Below, in pieces: positions 54,601-62,708 of a DNA stretch of 64,000 bases (the first letter of the stretch is position 1; every line of letters begins with the position of its first letter). A program made the translations under genes and the position numbers. Source of the stretch: Bacteroidota bacterium (lineage in GTDB: Bacteria; Bacteroidota; Bacteroidia; B-17B0; Aurantibacillaceae); contig JANYGK010000078.1 in NCBI GenBank assembly GCA_025362395.1, positions 1-64,000 on the forward strand, in the 5' to 3' direction. A model generated the notes under the pieces. The model saw only the letters and a list, made by a program, of their open reading frames with translations. It searched no databases and was not told where the DNA came from.

Positions 54601-54970
54601 CCGCACCTAATACGGCCCATTGTTTTGGTTGAGTAAATTCCTCATTTGGTTTTAAGATCATTTTGATACTTAAACGCGTAATACTCCAGTATAAAAATAA
54701 AATGGTAAAAGAGCTGCATAATGCAGACATAATATTGATCATTTTACCCGCTAATGCAGGATCTCCACCGGCAAGCAATGCAAAAAAACGACCTATCAAC
54801 AAAAAGAAAGGCGCTCCCGGCGGATGCCCTACTTCTAACTTATAGGCACAGGCAATATACTCACCACAATCCCAAAAACTGGCGGTAGGCTCAATGGTTG
54901 CGCAAAACGTAAAAGTAGCAATGGCAAATACCAGCCAGCCAATAATGTTGTTGAGTTGTTTAAATTGCAT
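51692..54970 (-). CDS. DUF2723 (GT117-type) multi-pass membrane protein
   Basis: A 1092-residue protein. The N-terminal motifs WDCGEY (residues 33-38) and HPPGAP (49-54) in the first loop define the DUF2723 family, a GT-C-like fold now grouped as GT117 and related to protein O-mannosyltransferases. About a dozen membrane helices run to about residue 680, interrupted by a large loop (about 370-560). A soluble C-terminal region contains tetratricopeptide-like helices (EKVLDLCLEKIPDENVRYE). It probably glycosylates envelope proteins or lipids; O-glycosylation of secreted proteins is known in Bacteroidota, but its part there is inference. The C-terminus is Gln/Pro-rich (EKQPQQQIPQEIQ). Confidence 0.9.
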   Translation of the reverse strand: MQFKQLNNIIGWLVFAIATFTFCATIEPTASFWDCGEYIACAYKLEVGHPPGAPFFLLIGRFFALLAGGDPALAGKMINIMSALCSSFTILFLYWSITRLSIKMILKPNEEFTQPKQWAVLGAGVVGGLAYAFSDSFWFSAVEGEVYAMSSFFTALVFWAILKWEAEDSLNSIGAMRWLVLIAYLMGLSIGVHLLNLLVIPAICFIYYFKKYKFEWKTFIYTGIISLILLGGVQNIMIPKIVKFAADYEIFFVNKFGMNFNIGSIIYFVLLFTSLGSLIAYTINKKESLYKLGFYTGILFALLAVVSAYSGSGMLTRVLVLGGMLYGIHYLKSRSGNTLNVILVSFTTLIIGYSSFFILIIRSQANTPMDENDPENAITMLSYLNREQYGDWPLIKGQYYNAPTKSQQYFGDGEPVYAKDEKSKKYKITDDRKKSIPVYEEEYTTVFPRMWSQQGNHEAAYRYWGDVQKHHKTKVKQNEQSGEMEEVQIPSFMANLTYFVNYQVKYMYLRYFAWNFIGRQNDIQGLNGNPLEGNWKTGIKGLDDVFLDSDTSLIPHQASDNKASNSFYALPFLLGILGFIFQYRKHKPDFWVVSLLFLLTGFAIVFYLNQYPYQPRERDYAYAASFYAFAFWIGFGVLFIFDLLSRKSSAKSAAAIAIGIGLIIPTLMGAEGWDDHNRSKRTMSRDFAVNYLNSCAPNAILFTNGDNDTFPLWYAQEVEGVRTDVRVVNLSLLQTDWYINQMRRAAYESAPVPFTIPAEKYVQGTRDVVYIMDKGAGPMNLKKAIEFVESDDIANKYEGYGKPLDYLPSKTFYVPVDSAAVMREKVITVKDTARLVKNIKWSITRSYLTKNDLMVLDLIAHNNWKRPIYFAVTTGAEAYLGMEEYFQLEGLAYRLTPIKNTEAEMQQGGRVNTDVMYDNIVNKFVWGGLDKQGVSLDENCTRMASNMRMQMATLAGALINKGQKQKAEKVLDLCLEKIPDENVRYEATIYTIIAGYYQLGNMKKATELSTKLFDIYENDLKVYNAQKPVHRAAFGREIGQAKEIMRRLVMLSEQFKQEPYSKELMKRLTAIVPMEELMPEKQPQQQIPQEIQ

Positions 54971-55053
54971 AAGTTGTTTCTATAATTCGATGAGATGCGA
55001 ATTTAACTAAAATAAGAAAGCCAAGTAGCCGAATATTTTTTTTTATCATTTTT

Positions 55054-55082
55054 TTGTAAATCAAGATTAATTAGTATTTTTG
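55054..55082 (+). promoter_or_regulatory. Promoter of tRNA-Gln
   Basis: TTG (55054-55056) and TATTTTTG (55075-55082) with an 18-nt spacer match the Bacteroidetes -33/-7 consensus and end 28 nt before the tRNA. Confidence 0.65.
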
Positions 55083-55110
55083 TCGCCCAAACTTTTAAAT
55101 AAGTTTAGAT

Positions 55111-55186
55111 TGTCTGATGGTGTAACTGGCAACACGACTGATTTTGGTTCAGTAGAGTCTAGGTTCGAGCCCTAGTCAGACAACCA
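55111..55186 (+). tRNA. tRNA-Gln (anticodon UUG)
   Basis: The cloverleaf can be drawn by eye: acceptor TGTCTGA/TCAGACA (55111-55117, 55176-55182), D arm with GGTGTAACTGGCA, and anticodon stem ACTGA/TCAGT around TTTTGGT, which gives anticodon TTG. The T arm is CTAGG-TTCGAGC-CCTAG. The discriminator is A and CCA is encoded (55184-55186). It reads CAA codons. A terminator follows at 55233. Confidence 0.95.
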
Positions 55187-55232
55187 ACCTTAACGATTAT
55201 TGGCAACTTATGCCGGTTTCCGAAAACAAAAA

Positions 55233-55261
55233 AGTCCTAAGAAGTTCTTAGGGCTTTTTTT
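55233..55261. terminator. Terminator after tRNA-Gln, probably ancestral to the 56449 gene too
   Basis: Stem AGTCCTAAG/CTTAGGGCT (one G-U) with a 5-nt loop, T-run on the plus strand and T-run on the minus strand as well. It directly abuts the left copy of the 20-bp direct repeat that equals the 3' end of the 56449-58008 gene. Before the insertion it would have stood right behind that gene's stop codon. Confidence 0.85.
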
Positions 55262-55274
55262 ATGAAGCCAATTT
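55255..55274 (+). repeat. Left copy of 20-bp direct repeat flanking the RhuM gene
   Basis: Seven T followed by ATGAAGCCAATTT, identical to 56444-56463. Homology continues weakly past it (AAC against TAAC). Read on the minus strand it repeats the last codons and stop (KLAS, stop) of the 56449-58008 gene. Confidence 0.8.
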
Positions 55275-55301
55275 AACGGCTAAATAACAAAATAGGCCTG
55301 A

Positions 55302-55310
55302 GGTTCGTTA
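55302..55310. repeat. Left 9-bp inverted repeat of the RhuM cassette
   Basis: GGTTCGTTA here pairs with TAACGAACC at 56429-56437 on the other side of the RhuM gene, just inside the direct repeats. Nine bp over this distance is short, so chance cannot be excluded alone. Confidence 0.4.
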
Positions 55311-55327
55311 ATATGCTATAAAATGTA

Positions 55328-55354
55328 GCAATTAAAAGCTATATTTTTAATTGC
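55328..55354. promoter_or_regulatory. Perfect 10-bp inverted repeat upstream of RhuM
   Basis: GCAATTAAAA (55328-55337) and TTTTAATTGC (55345-55354) with a 7-nt centre, ending 36 nt before the RhuM ATG. The size and place suit a dimeric repressor operator. Confidence 0.5.
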
Positions 55355-55390
55355 ACACAAAGAGTATTAGCTTTATATCAAAATATCTTA

Positions 55391-56410
55391 ATGGAAATAG
55401 CGAATACAGATTTTCTTTTTTATTCGGGAAAAGACGGCAATACTAATATTGCAATAATTGCTGATAGAGAATATGAAACTATATGGGCATCACAGAAAAA
55501 TATTGCTGAAATTTTCGGAGTTGAAGCAAATACTATTAATTACCATATATCAGAAATTTATAAAACATCTGAATTACAACAAGATGGAACCACTCGAAAA
55601 ATTCGAGTAGTTCAAACTGAAGGCAATAGAAAAGTAGAAAGAAATGTTGATTTTTATAACCTTGATATGATAATTGCGATAGGTTATAGAGTTAATTCTT
55701 TCCAAGCAACTCAATTTAGAATTTGGGCAACCAAAACCTTAAAAGAATATATAATTAAGGGATTTGTTTTAGATGACGAACGATTAAAACAGGGCAAAGA
55801 ATTATTCGGTAAAGATTATTTTACGGAATTACTCGAAAGGATTAGAGAAATCAGGGCATCAGAACGGATGTTTTACTTAAAAGTTACAGATCTATATGCT
55901 GAAAGTATTGATTATGATGCTCATTCACCAATTACTCAGAGATTTTATGCAACTGTACAAAATAAACTTCACTGGGCTATACACAAGCATACAGCTGCTG
56001 AGCTAATTAAATTGAGAGCAAAAGCTAACCAACCAAATATGGGCTTGACTACTTGGAGAAATGTAAATAATGGTGGTAAGATTATAAAAACAGATATTAC
56101 TATAGCTAAGAATTATTTAAAAAAAGAAGAGCTGGATGGATTGAATCGTTTAGTGTCAATGTATTTAGATTACGCAGAGAATTTCGTTAAAAGAGGAATC
56201 GTATTAAAAATGGCAGATTGGGCAGAAAAACTAGATTCGTTCTTACAATTTAATGAATATGAATTAATAAATGACGCAGGGAATGTTAAGCATGAAATAG
56301 CTAGCAAACTGGCCGAAAAAGAATACACAAAATTCAGAATTAAACAGGATAAAGAGTTCAAATCAGATTTCGAAAAAACAATGGAAAAAATAAAAAAACT
56401 AAAAAATTAA
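55391..56410 (+). CDS. RhuM family protein in an inserted cassette
   Basis: A 339-residue protein of the RhuM ('virulence RhuM') family. N-terminal blocks are WASQKNIAEIFGVEANTINYHI (about residues 33-54, a helix-turn-helix-like segment), YNLDMIIAIGYRVNSFQATQFRIWATKTLKEYIIKGFVLDDERLKQG (KilA/BRO-like core) and AHSPITQRFYATVQNKLHWAIHKHTAAELI. RhuM genes occur in pathogenicity islands, near restriction systems and on mobile elements; function is not settled. Arg codons are almost all AGA, unlike the CGT/CGC/AGG mix of neighbours. Direct repeats flank it and an operator-like palindrome precedes it. No integrase accompanies it. Confidence 0.9.
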   Translation: MEIANTDFLFYSGKDGNTNIAIIADREYETIWASQKNIAEIFGVEANTINYHISEIYKTSELQQDGTTRKIRVVQTEGNRKVERNVDFYNLDMIIAIGYRVNSFQATQFRIWATKTLKEYIIKGFVLDDERLKQGKELFGKDYFTELLERIREIRASERMFYLKVTDLYAESIDYDAHSPITQRFYATVQNKLHWAIHKHTAAELIKLRAKANQPNMGLTTWRNVNNGGKIIKTDITIAKNYLKKEELDGLNRLVSMYLDYAENFVKRGIVLKMADWAEKLDSFLQFNEYELINDAGNVKHEIASKLAEKEYTKFRIKQDKEFKSDFEKTMEKIKKLKN

Positions 56411-56428
56411 TTATTTGATTTATAATTA

Positions 56429-56437
56429 ATAACGAAC
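56429..56437. repeat. Right 9-bp inverted repeat of the RhuM cassette
   Basis: TAACGAACC, the reverse complement of 55302-55310, 6 nt before the right direct-repeat region. Confidence 0.4.
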
Positions 56438-56443
56438 CAAGAC

Positions 56444-56463
56444 TTTTTTTATGAAGCCAATTT
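56444..56463 (+). repeat. Right copy of 20-bp direct repeat flanking the RhuM gene
   Basis: Identical to 55255-55274. It contains the stop codon and last four codons of the 56449-58008 gene, so the gene's 3' end is preserved at this junction. Confidence 0.8.
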
Positions 56464-58008
56464 TAACCTCGAACTAATTTTTTCTTTAATTAAGCTTTGA
56501 ACGGATCGTTTTGTGATCTTACTCTCCAACCAAGAAATAATATCGAAATATAAGAAAGCTCTTTTTTCAAATTTATTTTTTTGTAATGATTTCATTTGTG
56601 CTTTCAAAAGTATAAATCTATTTTGCACGTTTTTGATTTCTCTTACTATTAATAAGCCTTTTAAGAAATCGAGAATGTGTTTTTGGTATAAAGACAGATC
56701 ACCTTTTTTAATGAAGTAACGGTATGTTGATCTGATATAGGTTTCAACCAAGTCATCGTTCCCTAGTTCGAAATGACTGATTAGTGAAAGGATGCGGGCA
56801 AAAGAATGCAGGTCTTCACGCAGTGCAATTTCACGCTCGTTGGTAATTTTATTTAACCAAGTTAATGCCGTTCTATAGTTTCCGCTGCCAAAGTATAAAC
56901 AGGCAATTTTGTAATAGATTAATAATATAGAATGCTTATCAAGCTTTGTTACAAATTTATTGAGCTCGTTCTCTAAAGCAGCCACAATGCGGGTTCCTGA
57001 CTTAAATTCCCCTAACATAAAATGGCGGTTCATTTCATGAATGTAGATGGCTTTAAATAAATTAAGGTTTAAGTTTTCCGTCAAAATAATTTTCTTTTCC
57101 CGCTTAATGGCAACTAAGCGTTTTAAGGTTTCTGTAAACTCTTTGTATTTGTATAACTTGTTTTGCACGGCCAATAAGCTGTTCAGAGCCTTAATATACA
57201 TTTCGGGCCTTACCGGCTGCATTTCGGGCTGCTCTTCAAATAAATCAACCCATTTATTGGCATACACATATCCTTCTTTAAAATCGCGGATAAAAAAATA
57301 AAAGCTTACATACGATTTATACAGGTATAGTTTTTCCTGAAACGACAGTTCTTTGATAGCGTATACCGGCAGGCCGGCGTTAAAAAATGTGGTTACCTTT
57401 TCAAGGTCCTGTTTGTTTCTCACAAAGCCCGATTTAGTATAGTACGAATCAAGTTTAATAGAAAGATTAGAGAAAATATTGATATTCTTAATGCTCTCCG
57501 TTACCTTTACCGTTTCACTTATAATATGATTTACACGCTCTTCGTTGCCCGCGTCGAGTGTTTTAGAAATAACCAGTTTTTCAATATCTAAAATTTCCAA
57601 TAAAAAAATAGACTGGTCATTGCTGACCGCCATTTTTTTAGCTTTGTCTATCATTTTCACACACTCTCTATATAAACATTTGCTGTATAATAATCGGGCA
57701 TAATCTATCAGCTCCATAATTTTAATGCTTCGTAAACTATCGCTGTTACACAATCTCAGGCTTTTAAGCAACTGCATATAGAGATGTATTTTAAGATTTG
57801 GCAATTGCTTAGGATATAATGTTTTTTCCTTTTTTAAAATTTTCTCTTCATCATATTCTTTTTGTTTTTCAATAGCATCGAACAGGATAATAAATTTTTT
57901 ATCGCCTGTATTACCCAAGCGGGAAACATACAATTTAAAAAACCGTTTCTCACCCTTTGATAACGCTTTTATAAGGTTGAATAATTGTTCAGATTTAACG
58001 TTAGACAT
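56449..58008 (-). CDS. Helical-repeat (TPR-like) cytoplasmic protein, unknown function
   Basis: A 519-residue all-helical protein with no signal peptide. The start SEQLFNLIKALSKGEKRFFKLYVSR and repeated helix pairs (IMELIDYARLLYSKCLYRECVKMIDKAKKM; ILLIYYKIACLYFGSGNYRTALTWLNKITN) resemble the large Bacteroidota family of about 500-residue TPR-like proteins. The function is unknown to me. It is very rich in Lys, Leu and Ile. Its 3' end is the apparent integration site of the RhuM cassette; the coding sequence stays intact because the end is duplicated. Confidence 0.8.
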   Translation of the reverse strand: MSNVKSEQLFNLIKALSKGEKRFFKLYVSRLGNTGDKKFIILFDAIEKQKEYDEEKILKKEKTLYPKQLPNLKIHLYMQLLKSLRLCNSDSLRSIKIMELIDYARLLYSKCLYRECVKMIDKAKKMAVSNDQSIFLLEILDIEKLVISKTLDAGNEERVNHIISETVKVTESIKNINIFSNLSIKLDSYYTKSGFVRNKQDLEKVTTFFNAGLPVYAIKELSFQEKLYLYKSYVSFYFFIRDFKEGYVYANKWVDLFEEQPEMQPVRPEMYIKALNSLLAVQNKLYKYKEFTETLKRLVAIKREKKIILTENLNLNLFKAIYIHEMNRHFMLGEFKSGTRIVAALENELNKFVTKLDKHSILLIYYKIACLYFGSGNYRTALTWLNKITNEREIALREDLHSFARILSLISHFELGNDDLVETYIRSTYRYFIKKGDLSLYQKHILDFLKGLLIVREIKNVQNRFILLKAQMKSLQKNKFEKRAFLYFDIISWLESKITKRSVQSLIKEKISSRLKLAS

Positions 58009-58130
58009 CGTATAATTAAAAAATAAAAATCTATATTTTAAAGGTTATACATCAAAATTATGAAATAATAGTATAGTTTACGCATCATATCATATTTTTA
58101 TTTTAATTCTTTACTGCCAAACTGCCTGAA

Positions 58131-58138
58131 TATCTTTG
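58131..58138 (+). promoter_or_regulatory. Candidate -7 element for fabH
   Basis: TATCTTTG, an exact TAnnTTTG match, 25 nt before ATG 58164. The -33 region has no clear TTG. Confidence 0.45.
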
Positions 58139-58163
58139 TAAGACAAATCCTCATTTAAACAAA

Positions 58164-59150
58164 ATGAAAACAACAGCTGCAATAACAGGCGTATCCGCTT
58201 ATCTTCCCGACTACATTTTATCCAATAAGGAATTGGAAAAAATGGTGGATACATGCGATGAATGGATCATGAGCCGTTGCGGGGTAAGTGAACGACGTAT
58301 TTTAAAAGATAAAGATAAAGCCAGCGCATTTATGGCTGCGGAAGCGGCAAAAACACTGTTGACAAAAAAAGGAATTTCACCTTTAGATATTGAACTGATC
58401 ATTGTGGCCACCGTAACACCCGATCATCAATACCCGGCTACCGCAAATATTGTGAGCGATATGATAGGTGCTACAAATGCCTGGGGATTTGATGTGCAAG
58501 CCGCATGCTCCAGTTTTATTTATGCCTTAACCACTGCTTCAAAATTTATTGAAACCGGTACTCATAAAAAAATATTGGTAATAGGCTCCGACAAGATGAG
58601 CAGTATTGTTGATTATACCGACCGTCAGACGGCTATTTTATTTGGTGACGGTGCAGGGGCAGTGTTACTGGAACCTACTACGGACGGTACCGGCATATTA
58701 GACAGTAAAATGTATTCAGACGGTGCCGGTAAAAAAGCGTTGTTTCAACCGGCAGGCGGGAGCTTAATTCCGTCATCGATTGAATCGGTTACCAACAAAC
58801 AACATTTTGTGGAAATGGACGGGCAGTCTGTGTTTAAAGTAGCAGTCCTGAAAATGGCCGATGTGGCGGAAGAAATTATGCAACGTAACCATTTAAAAGC
58901 GGACGACGTAGCTTTTTTAGTACCGCACCAGGCAAACAAACGTATTATTGAAGCAACAGCAAACCGCATGGGCATTAGCATGGAAAGGGTGATGCTGAAC
59001 ATTCAAAAATACGGCAATACGACGTCAGCCACGTTACCTATTTGCCTAGCAGAATGGGAAAACCAACTTAAAAAAGGTGATAACCTTGTATTAACCACAT
59101 TTGGCGCAGGTTTTACCTGGGGTGGGCTTTATTTGAAGTGGAGTTATTAA
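58164..59150 (+). CDS. fabH: 3-oxoacyl-ACP synthase III
   Basis: A 328-residue KAS III enzyme that starts fatty acid chains by condensing acyl-CoA with malonyl-ACP. The catalytic triad is visible: Cys115 (VQAACSSFIYAL), His255 (VPHQANKRI) and Asn285 (KYGNTTSAT). FGDGAGAVLLEP and the closing GAGFTWGGLYLKW are typical. No other fab gene is adjacent, so it may be a second FabH of the organism. Its 3' end overlaps the convergent T9SS gene by 4 nt, with no terminator between. Confidence 0.93.
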   Translation: MKTTAAITGVSAYLPDYILSNKELEKMVDTCDEWIMSRCGVSERRILKDKDKASAFMAAEAAKTLLTKKGISPLDIELIIVATVTPDHQYPATANIVSDMIGATNAWGFDVQAACSSFIYALTTASKFIETGTHKKILVIGSDKMSSIVDYTDRQTAILFGDGAGAVLLEPTTDGTGILDSKMYSDGAGKKALFQPAGGSLIPSSIESVTNKQHFVEMDGQSVFKVAVLKMADVAEEIMQRNHLKADDVAFLVPHQANKRIIEATANRMGISMERVMLNIQKYGNTTSATLPICLAEWENQLKKGDNLVLTTFGAGFTWGGLYLKWSY

Positions 59151-60586
59151 TTTTTAATAAACTTTTCGGTTTTTAGAACAGCTCCGTCTTTATCTATAAT
59201 TTGCAGAAGATAAACATCATTAGGTAAAGCGAAAATCGGTATAGGCATTTGGTATTCATTTACATCGGAGACTATCTGTCCAAATGAGTTAAAAATTCTC
59301 AAACTTTTGTATTTAATGTTAGTTAAAACAGATAGCGAATAGTTGCTTGGATTAGGATAAAGAGAAAAATTTAAATGAGCTTCATCAATATTATTAATTG
59401 AGGCTATAACTCTATAATAATAAAATGTACTGTCTCCCGAGGCTATACTTGTACCTGCGCTATTCCATACTTTGGATACGCTGCTTTGCTGAAAATTAGT
59501 TGCATCAAATGTATTTGAAGGCCTACTGGTATTTATCCAATTTGTACCATTCCATTTTTGATATAATCTATTTAAAAGTCCATTATTAACATTGTAAACA
59601 GATGTAGATCTGTTAAAGTCAATCCAATTTGTACCATCCCAATTTTGAGTTATAGAAGAAGTTTCATTATTTGATAAATCATATGTTTTAATAAACTTAC
59701 CACTATTACTCCAAGAAGATCCATTCCAATTTTGAGCTACACTTAAAGTTCTATTATGATGAGTATCGTAAGTATCATTTGATTGTGATGAATTTTCCCA
59801 AGAGCTGACATTCCAAACTTGGCTAATACTGGTTATCTCATCATTATTCGTATTATATGTAAATATATCCTGAAAATAATTTTCCCATGCGCTTCCATTC
59901 CAATTTTGGCTTAAATCATTTGTGCATAGATTATTTGTATTATATATATATGATTGTTTATCTACATTTTCCCATTGATTAGAAATCCAATTTTGATCCA
60001 TATAGCTTGTTAATGAATTGTTTGAGTTATATGTTGATGTACCCAATGAACCGTTTACCCATACATTACTACTCCAATTCTGAACTAATTCATTTAACAG
60101 ATTATTATTACTATCATAAGTGTAAATCGTTTGGTTACTGTTTTCCCAATTAGTACCATTCCAATATTGAACTATTTGACTTGTAGGATAATTAGAAGCG
60201 TTAAATGTGTGAATGTATTTAAAATCATTTACCCACATAGAATTACTCCATGTTGAACGTGTAATACCAATCATATTTCCATTTGAATCGTATGCATAAT
60301 TTACTACTTTTCCATTTGGCGTTAAAGACCAACTATTAATATTTACATCCCATGACCATGTATAACTACTATCTTGCATACTTACCAGAGATGACAATTT
60401 CGTAATTCTATCTTTTAAATTATTTGAATTTATTCTACTGTCTAAGATATACTTAGCTTTTTCCTGTGGTTTTATAACTTCAGTTTTAAAAAATGGTAAA
60501 GAGCTTATTTCTTTTACATAAGATCTATTTTGAGCGACTATACTTAACGATAAAGTCAGAATTGTAATAATTAATATTTTTTTCAT
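59147..60586 (-). CDS. Secreted 29-residue-repeat protein with T9SS type A sorting domain
   Basis: A 479-residue exported protein (signal peptide to about AQ19). Residues 111-371 are nine tandem repeats of exactly 29 residues, consensus QNWNGS-x-WxN ... TY(D/N)xNNxxTSxx, preceded by a longer variant unit (about 74-110). Trp and Asn dominate. The last 75 residues (NFSLYPNPSNYSLSV ... LQIIDKDGAVLKTEKFIKN) form a T9SS sorting domain. The layout resembles YD/RHS-like or propeller-like beta structures, so an adhesin or carbohydrate-binding surface is possible, but the function is unknown. It converges with fabH. Confidence 0.85.
   Translation of the reverse strand: MKKILIITILTLSLSIVAQNRSYVKEISSLPFFKTEVIKPQEKAKYILDSRINSNNLKDRITKLSSLVSMQDSSYTWSWDVNINSWSLTPNGKVVNYAYDSNGNMIGITRSTWSNSMWVNDFKYIHTFNASNYPTSQIVQYWNGTNWENSNQTIYTYDSNNNLLNELVQNWSSNVWVNGSLGTSTYNSNNSLTSYMDQNWISNQWENVDKQSYIYNTNNLCTNDLSQNWNGSAWENYFQDIFTYNTNNDEITSISQVWNVSSWENSSQSNDTYDTHHNRTLSVAQNWNGSSWSNSGKFIKTYDLSNNETSSITQNWDGTNWIDFNRSTSVYNVNNGLLNRLYQKWNGTNWINTSRPSNTFDATNFQQSSVSKVWNSAGTSIASGDSTFYYYRVIASINNIDEAHLNFSLYPNPSNYSLSVLTNIKYKSLRIFNSFGQIVSDVNEYQMPIPIFALPNDVYLLQIIDKDGAVLKTEKFIKN
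59474..60256 (-). repeat. Nine tandem 87-bp coding repeats
   Basis: Nine units of 29 codons without a single indel encode residues 111-371 of the T9SS protein. The strict length implies structural constraint on each unit. Confidence 0.85.
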
Positions 60587-60735
60587 TTTTATGCTGGTTT
60601 TTAAGCAAATATAAAAGATTAATCTTATTACATACGCCTGATTCTTGCCATTTTGTCACATTTATCCCTATTGGTATAACCTTTGCCTGTTATCCCGCGC
60701 AAACTATTTATATTTATACAAAATTCATACGCACC

Positions 60736-62637
60736 ATGAGCACTACAGGCAAAATTAATGTACAGACAGAAAACATTTTTCCCATTATTAAAAAATTCCT
60801 TTACAGCGACCACGAAATCTTTTTACGTGAGTTGGTAAGTAACGCTACCGATGCTACTCAAAAATTAAAAGCATTGGCCTCCATGGGTGAAGCAAAGGGT
60901 GATTTAGGCGATCTTAAAATTGAAGTGGTGTTGGATAAAGCTGCCAAAACACTCACCATTAAAGACAAAGGCCTTGGTATGACTGCTGAGGAAATTGAAA
61001 AATATATTACTCAAATAGCCTTTAGCGGCGCGGAAGAATTCGTAAATCAATACAAAGATAAAGTAGATAAAAACGTTGTGATCGGCCATTTCGGCTTGGG
61101 TTTTTATTCCGCTTTTATGGTGGCTAAAAAAGTGGAGATCTTTTCTTTGTCATTTAAAGAAGGAAGCAAAGCGGTGCGTTGGGAGTGCGACGGAAGTCCT
61201 GATTACACCATTGAAGAAGTAGATACAAAAAAAGAACGCGGTACAAGCATTGTACTGCATATAGCGGATGACAGCGAAGAGTTTTTAGAGGATTCACGCA
61301 TTCAAACATTATTAACTAAATATTGTAAATTTTTACCGGTAGAAATTGTTTTCGGTACTAAATCGTCATGGGTACCAACCGGTGAAAAAGACGAAAAAGG
61401 ACATGAGAAAGAAGAAGAGATCCAAGTAGAAAATATCATCAATAATCCTGTACCGTTATGGATTAAAAAACCTGCTGATTTGAAAGAGGAGGATTACAAA
61501 GCGTTCTATCGTGAATTGTACCCGATGCAATTTGAAGAGCCTTTATTTCACATTCACATGAATGTGGATTATCCTTTTAACTTGACGGGTGTTTTATATT
61601 TCCCTAAATTATCAAACAAATTCGAAGCCCCTAAAGACCGTATTCAATTATACAGCAACCAGGTTTTTGTTACAGATAATGTAGAGAATATTGTTCCTGA
61701 CTTTTTAACCATGTTAAGAGGTGTGATAGACAGCCCGGACATTCCGTTAAACGTGAGCCGCAGCTATTTACAAGCCGACAGCAATGTTAAAAAAATATCA
61801 GCACATATCACTAAAAAAGTAGCAGATAAATTAGAAGACCTCTTTAAAAAAGAACGTACTGATTTTGAAGCAAAATGGGACGATATTAAAATATTTGTAC
61901 AATACGGAATGATCAGCGATGAAAAGTTTTATGAAAAAGCCGTAAAATTTGCCTTGCTTAAAAACACTGATAATAAAGCATTCACCTTTGAAGAATATAA
62001 CGCGCACGTAAAACCAAACCAAACAGATAAAGATAATAAAGTAGTGTATTTATATGCCACTAATATTGATGAGCAACATACCTATATTGACGCGGCAAAA
62101 TCAAGAGGATATGATATATTATTAATGGATTCGCCTTTGGATGCGCATTACATTAATCATCTGGAAAGCAAATTAGACAATGTTCAGTTTGTGCGTGTGG
62201 ACAGCGATACTGTTGAGAAATTAATTAAGAAAGATGAAGTACAGGTTAGCAAATTAACGGAAGAAGAACAAAATACATTAAAACCAATAGTGGAAGGCGT
62301 TGTAGCAAAAGAAAAATATACGGTCATCTTTGAAAGCTTAAGCGAAACAGACTCACCAATGCTCATCACCCGTCCGGAATTTATGCGCCGCATGAAAGAT
62401 ATGCAAGCCATGGGCGGTGGCGGTGGAATGAATTTTTATGGTTCCATGCCCGATATGTATAATTTGGTAGTAAATGCAAACCATCCGCTGATCAGTAAAA
62501 TATTAGTGGAAAAAGACGCCAAAGTTCAATCGCAATTAGCTAAACAAGCTGCTGATCTGGCAATGTTGTCACAAGGCTTATTGAAAGGAGAAGAACTTAC
62601 CAAATTTATTAAGCGCAGTGTGGAAATGATCAATTAA
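60736..62637 (+). CDS. htpG: Molecular chaperone HtpG (Hsp90)
   Basis: A 633-residue cytoplasmic Hsp90. The GHKL ATPase domain is clear: FLRELVSNATDAT (catalytic Glu), IKDKGLGMT, and IGHFGLGFYSAFMVA. The middle domain has the catalytic-loop region PLNVSRSYLQ, and the C-terminal dimerisation domain ends LTKFIKRSVEMIN without an EEVD tail, as in bacteria. A Gly-rich loop (MGGGGGMNFYGSMP) sits near residue 555. The typical start STTGKINVQTENIFPIIKK supports ATG 60736. It stands alone and ends at a terminator. Confidence 0.96.
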   Translation: MSTTGKINVQTENIFPIIKKFLYSDHEIFLRELVSNATDATQKLKALASMGEAKGDLGDLKIEVVLDKAAKTLTIKDKGLGMTAEEIEKYITQIAFSGAEEFVNQYKDKVDKNVVIGHFGLGFYSAFMVAKKVEIFSLSFKEGSKAVRWECDGSPDYTIEEVDTKKERGTSIVLHIADDSEEFLEDSRIQTLLTKYCKFLPVEIVFGTKSSWVPTGEKDEKGHEKEEEIQVENIINNPVPLWIKKPADLKEEDYKAFYRELYPMQFEEPLFHIHMNVDYPFNLTGVLYFPKLSNKFEAPKDRIQLYSNQVFVTDNVENIVPDFLTMLRGVIDSPDIPLNVSRSYLQADSNVKKISAHITKKVADKLEDLFKKERTDFEAKWDDIKIFVQYGMISDEKFYEKAVKFALLKNTDNKAFTFEEYNAHVKPNQTDKDNKVVYLYATNIDEQHTYIDAAKSRGYDILLMDSPLDAHYINHLESKLDNVQFVRVDSDTVEKLIKKDEVQVSKLTEEEQNTLKPIVEGVVAKEKYTVIFESLSETDSPMLITRPEFMRRMKDMQAMGGGGGMNFYGSMPDMYNLVVNANHPLISKILVEKDAKVQSQLAKQAADLAMLSQGLLKGEELTKFIKRSVEMIN

Positions 62638-62671
62638 TAATAATGCGGTAAACATTATCACTTTATATCAG

Positions 62672-62708
62672 AAAAGCCGAAGATACTTTATGTGTCCTCG
62701 GCTTTTTT
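62672..62708 (+). terminator. Intrinsic terminator after htpG
   Basis: Stem AAAAGCCGA/TCGGCTTTT (62672-62680, 62698-62706) with a T-run, 35 nt past the stop. Confidence 0.88.
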
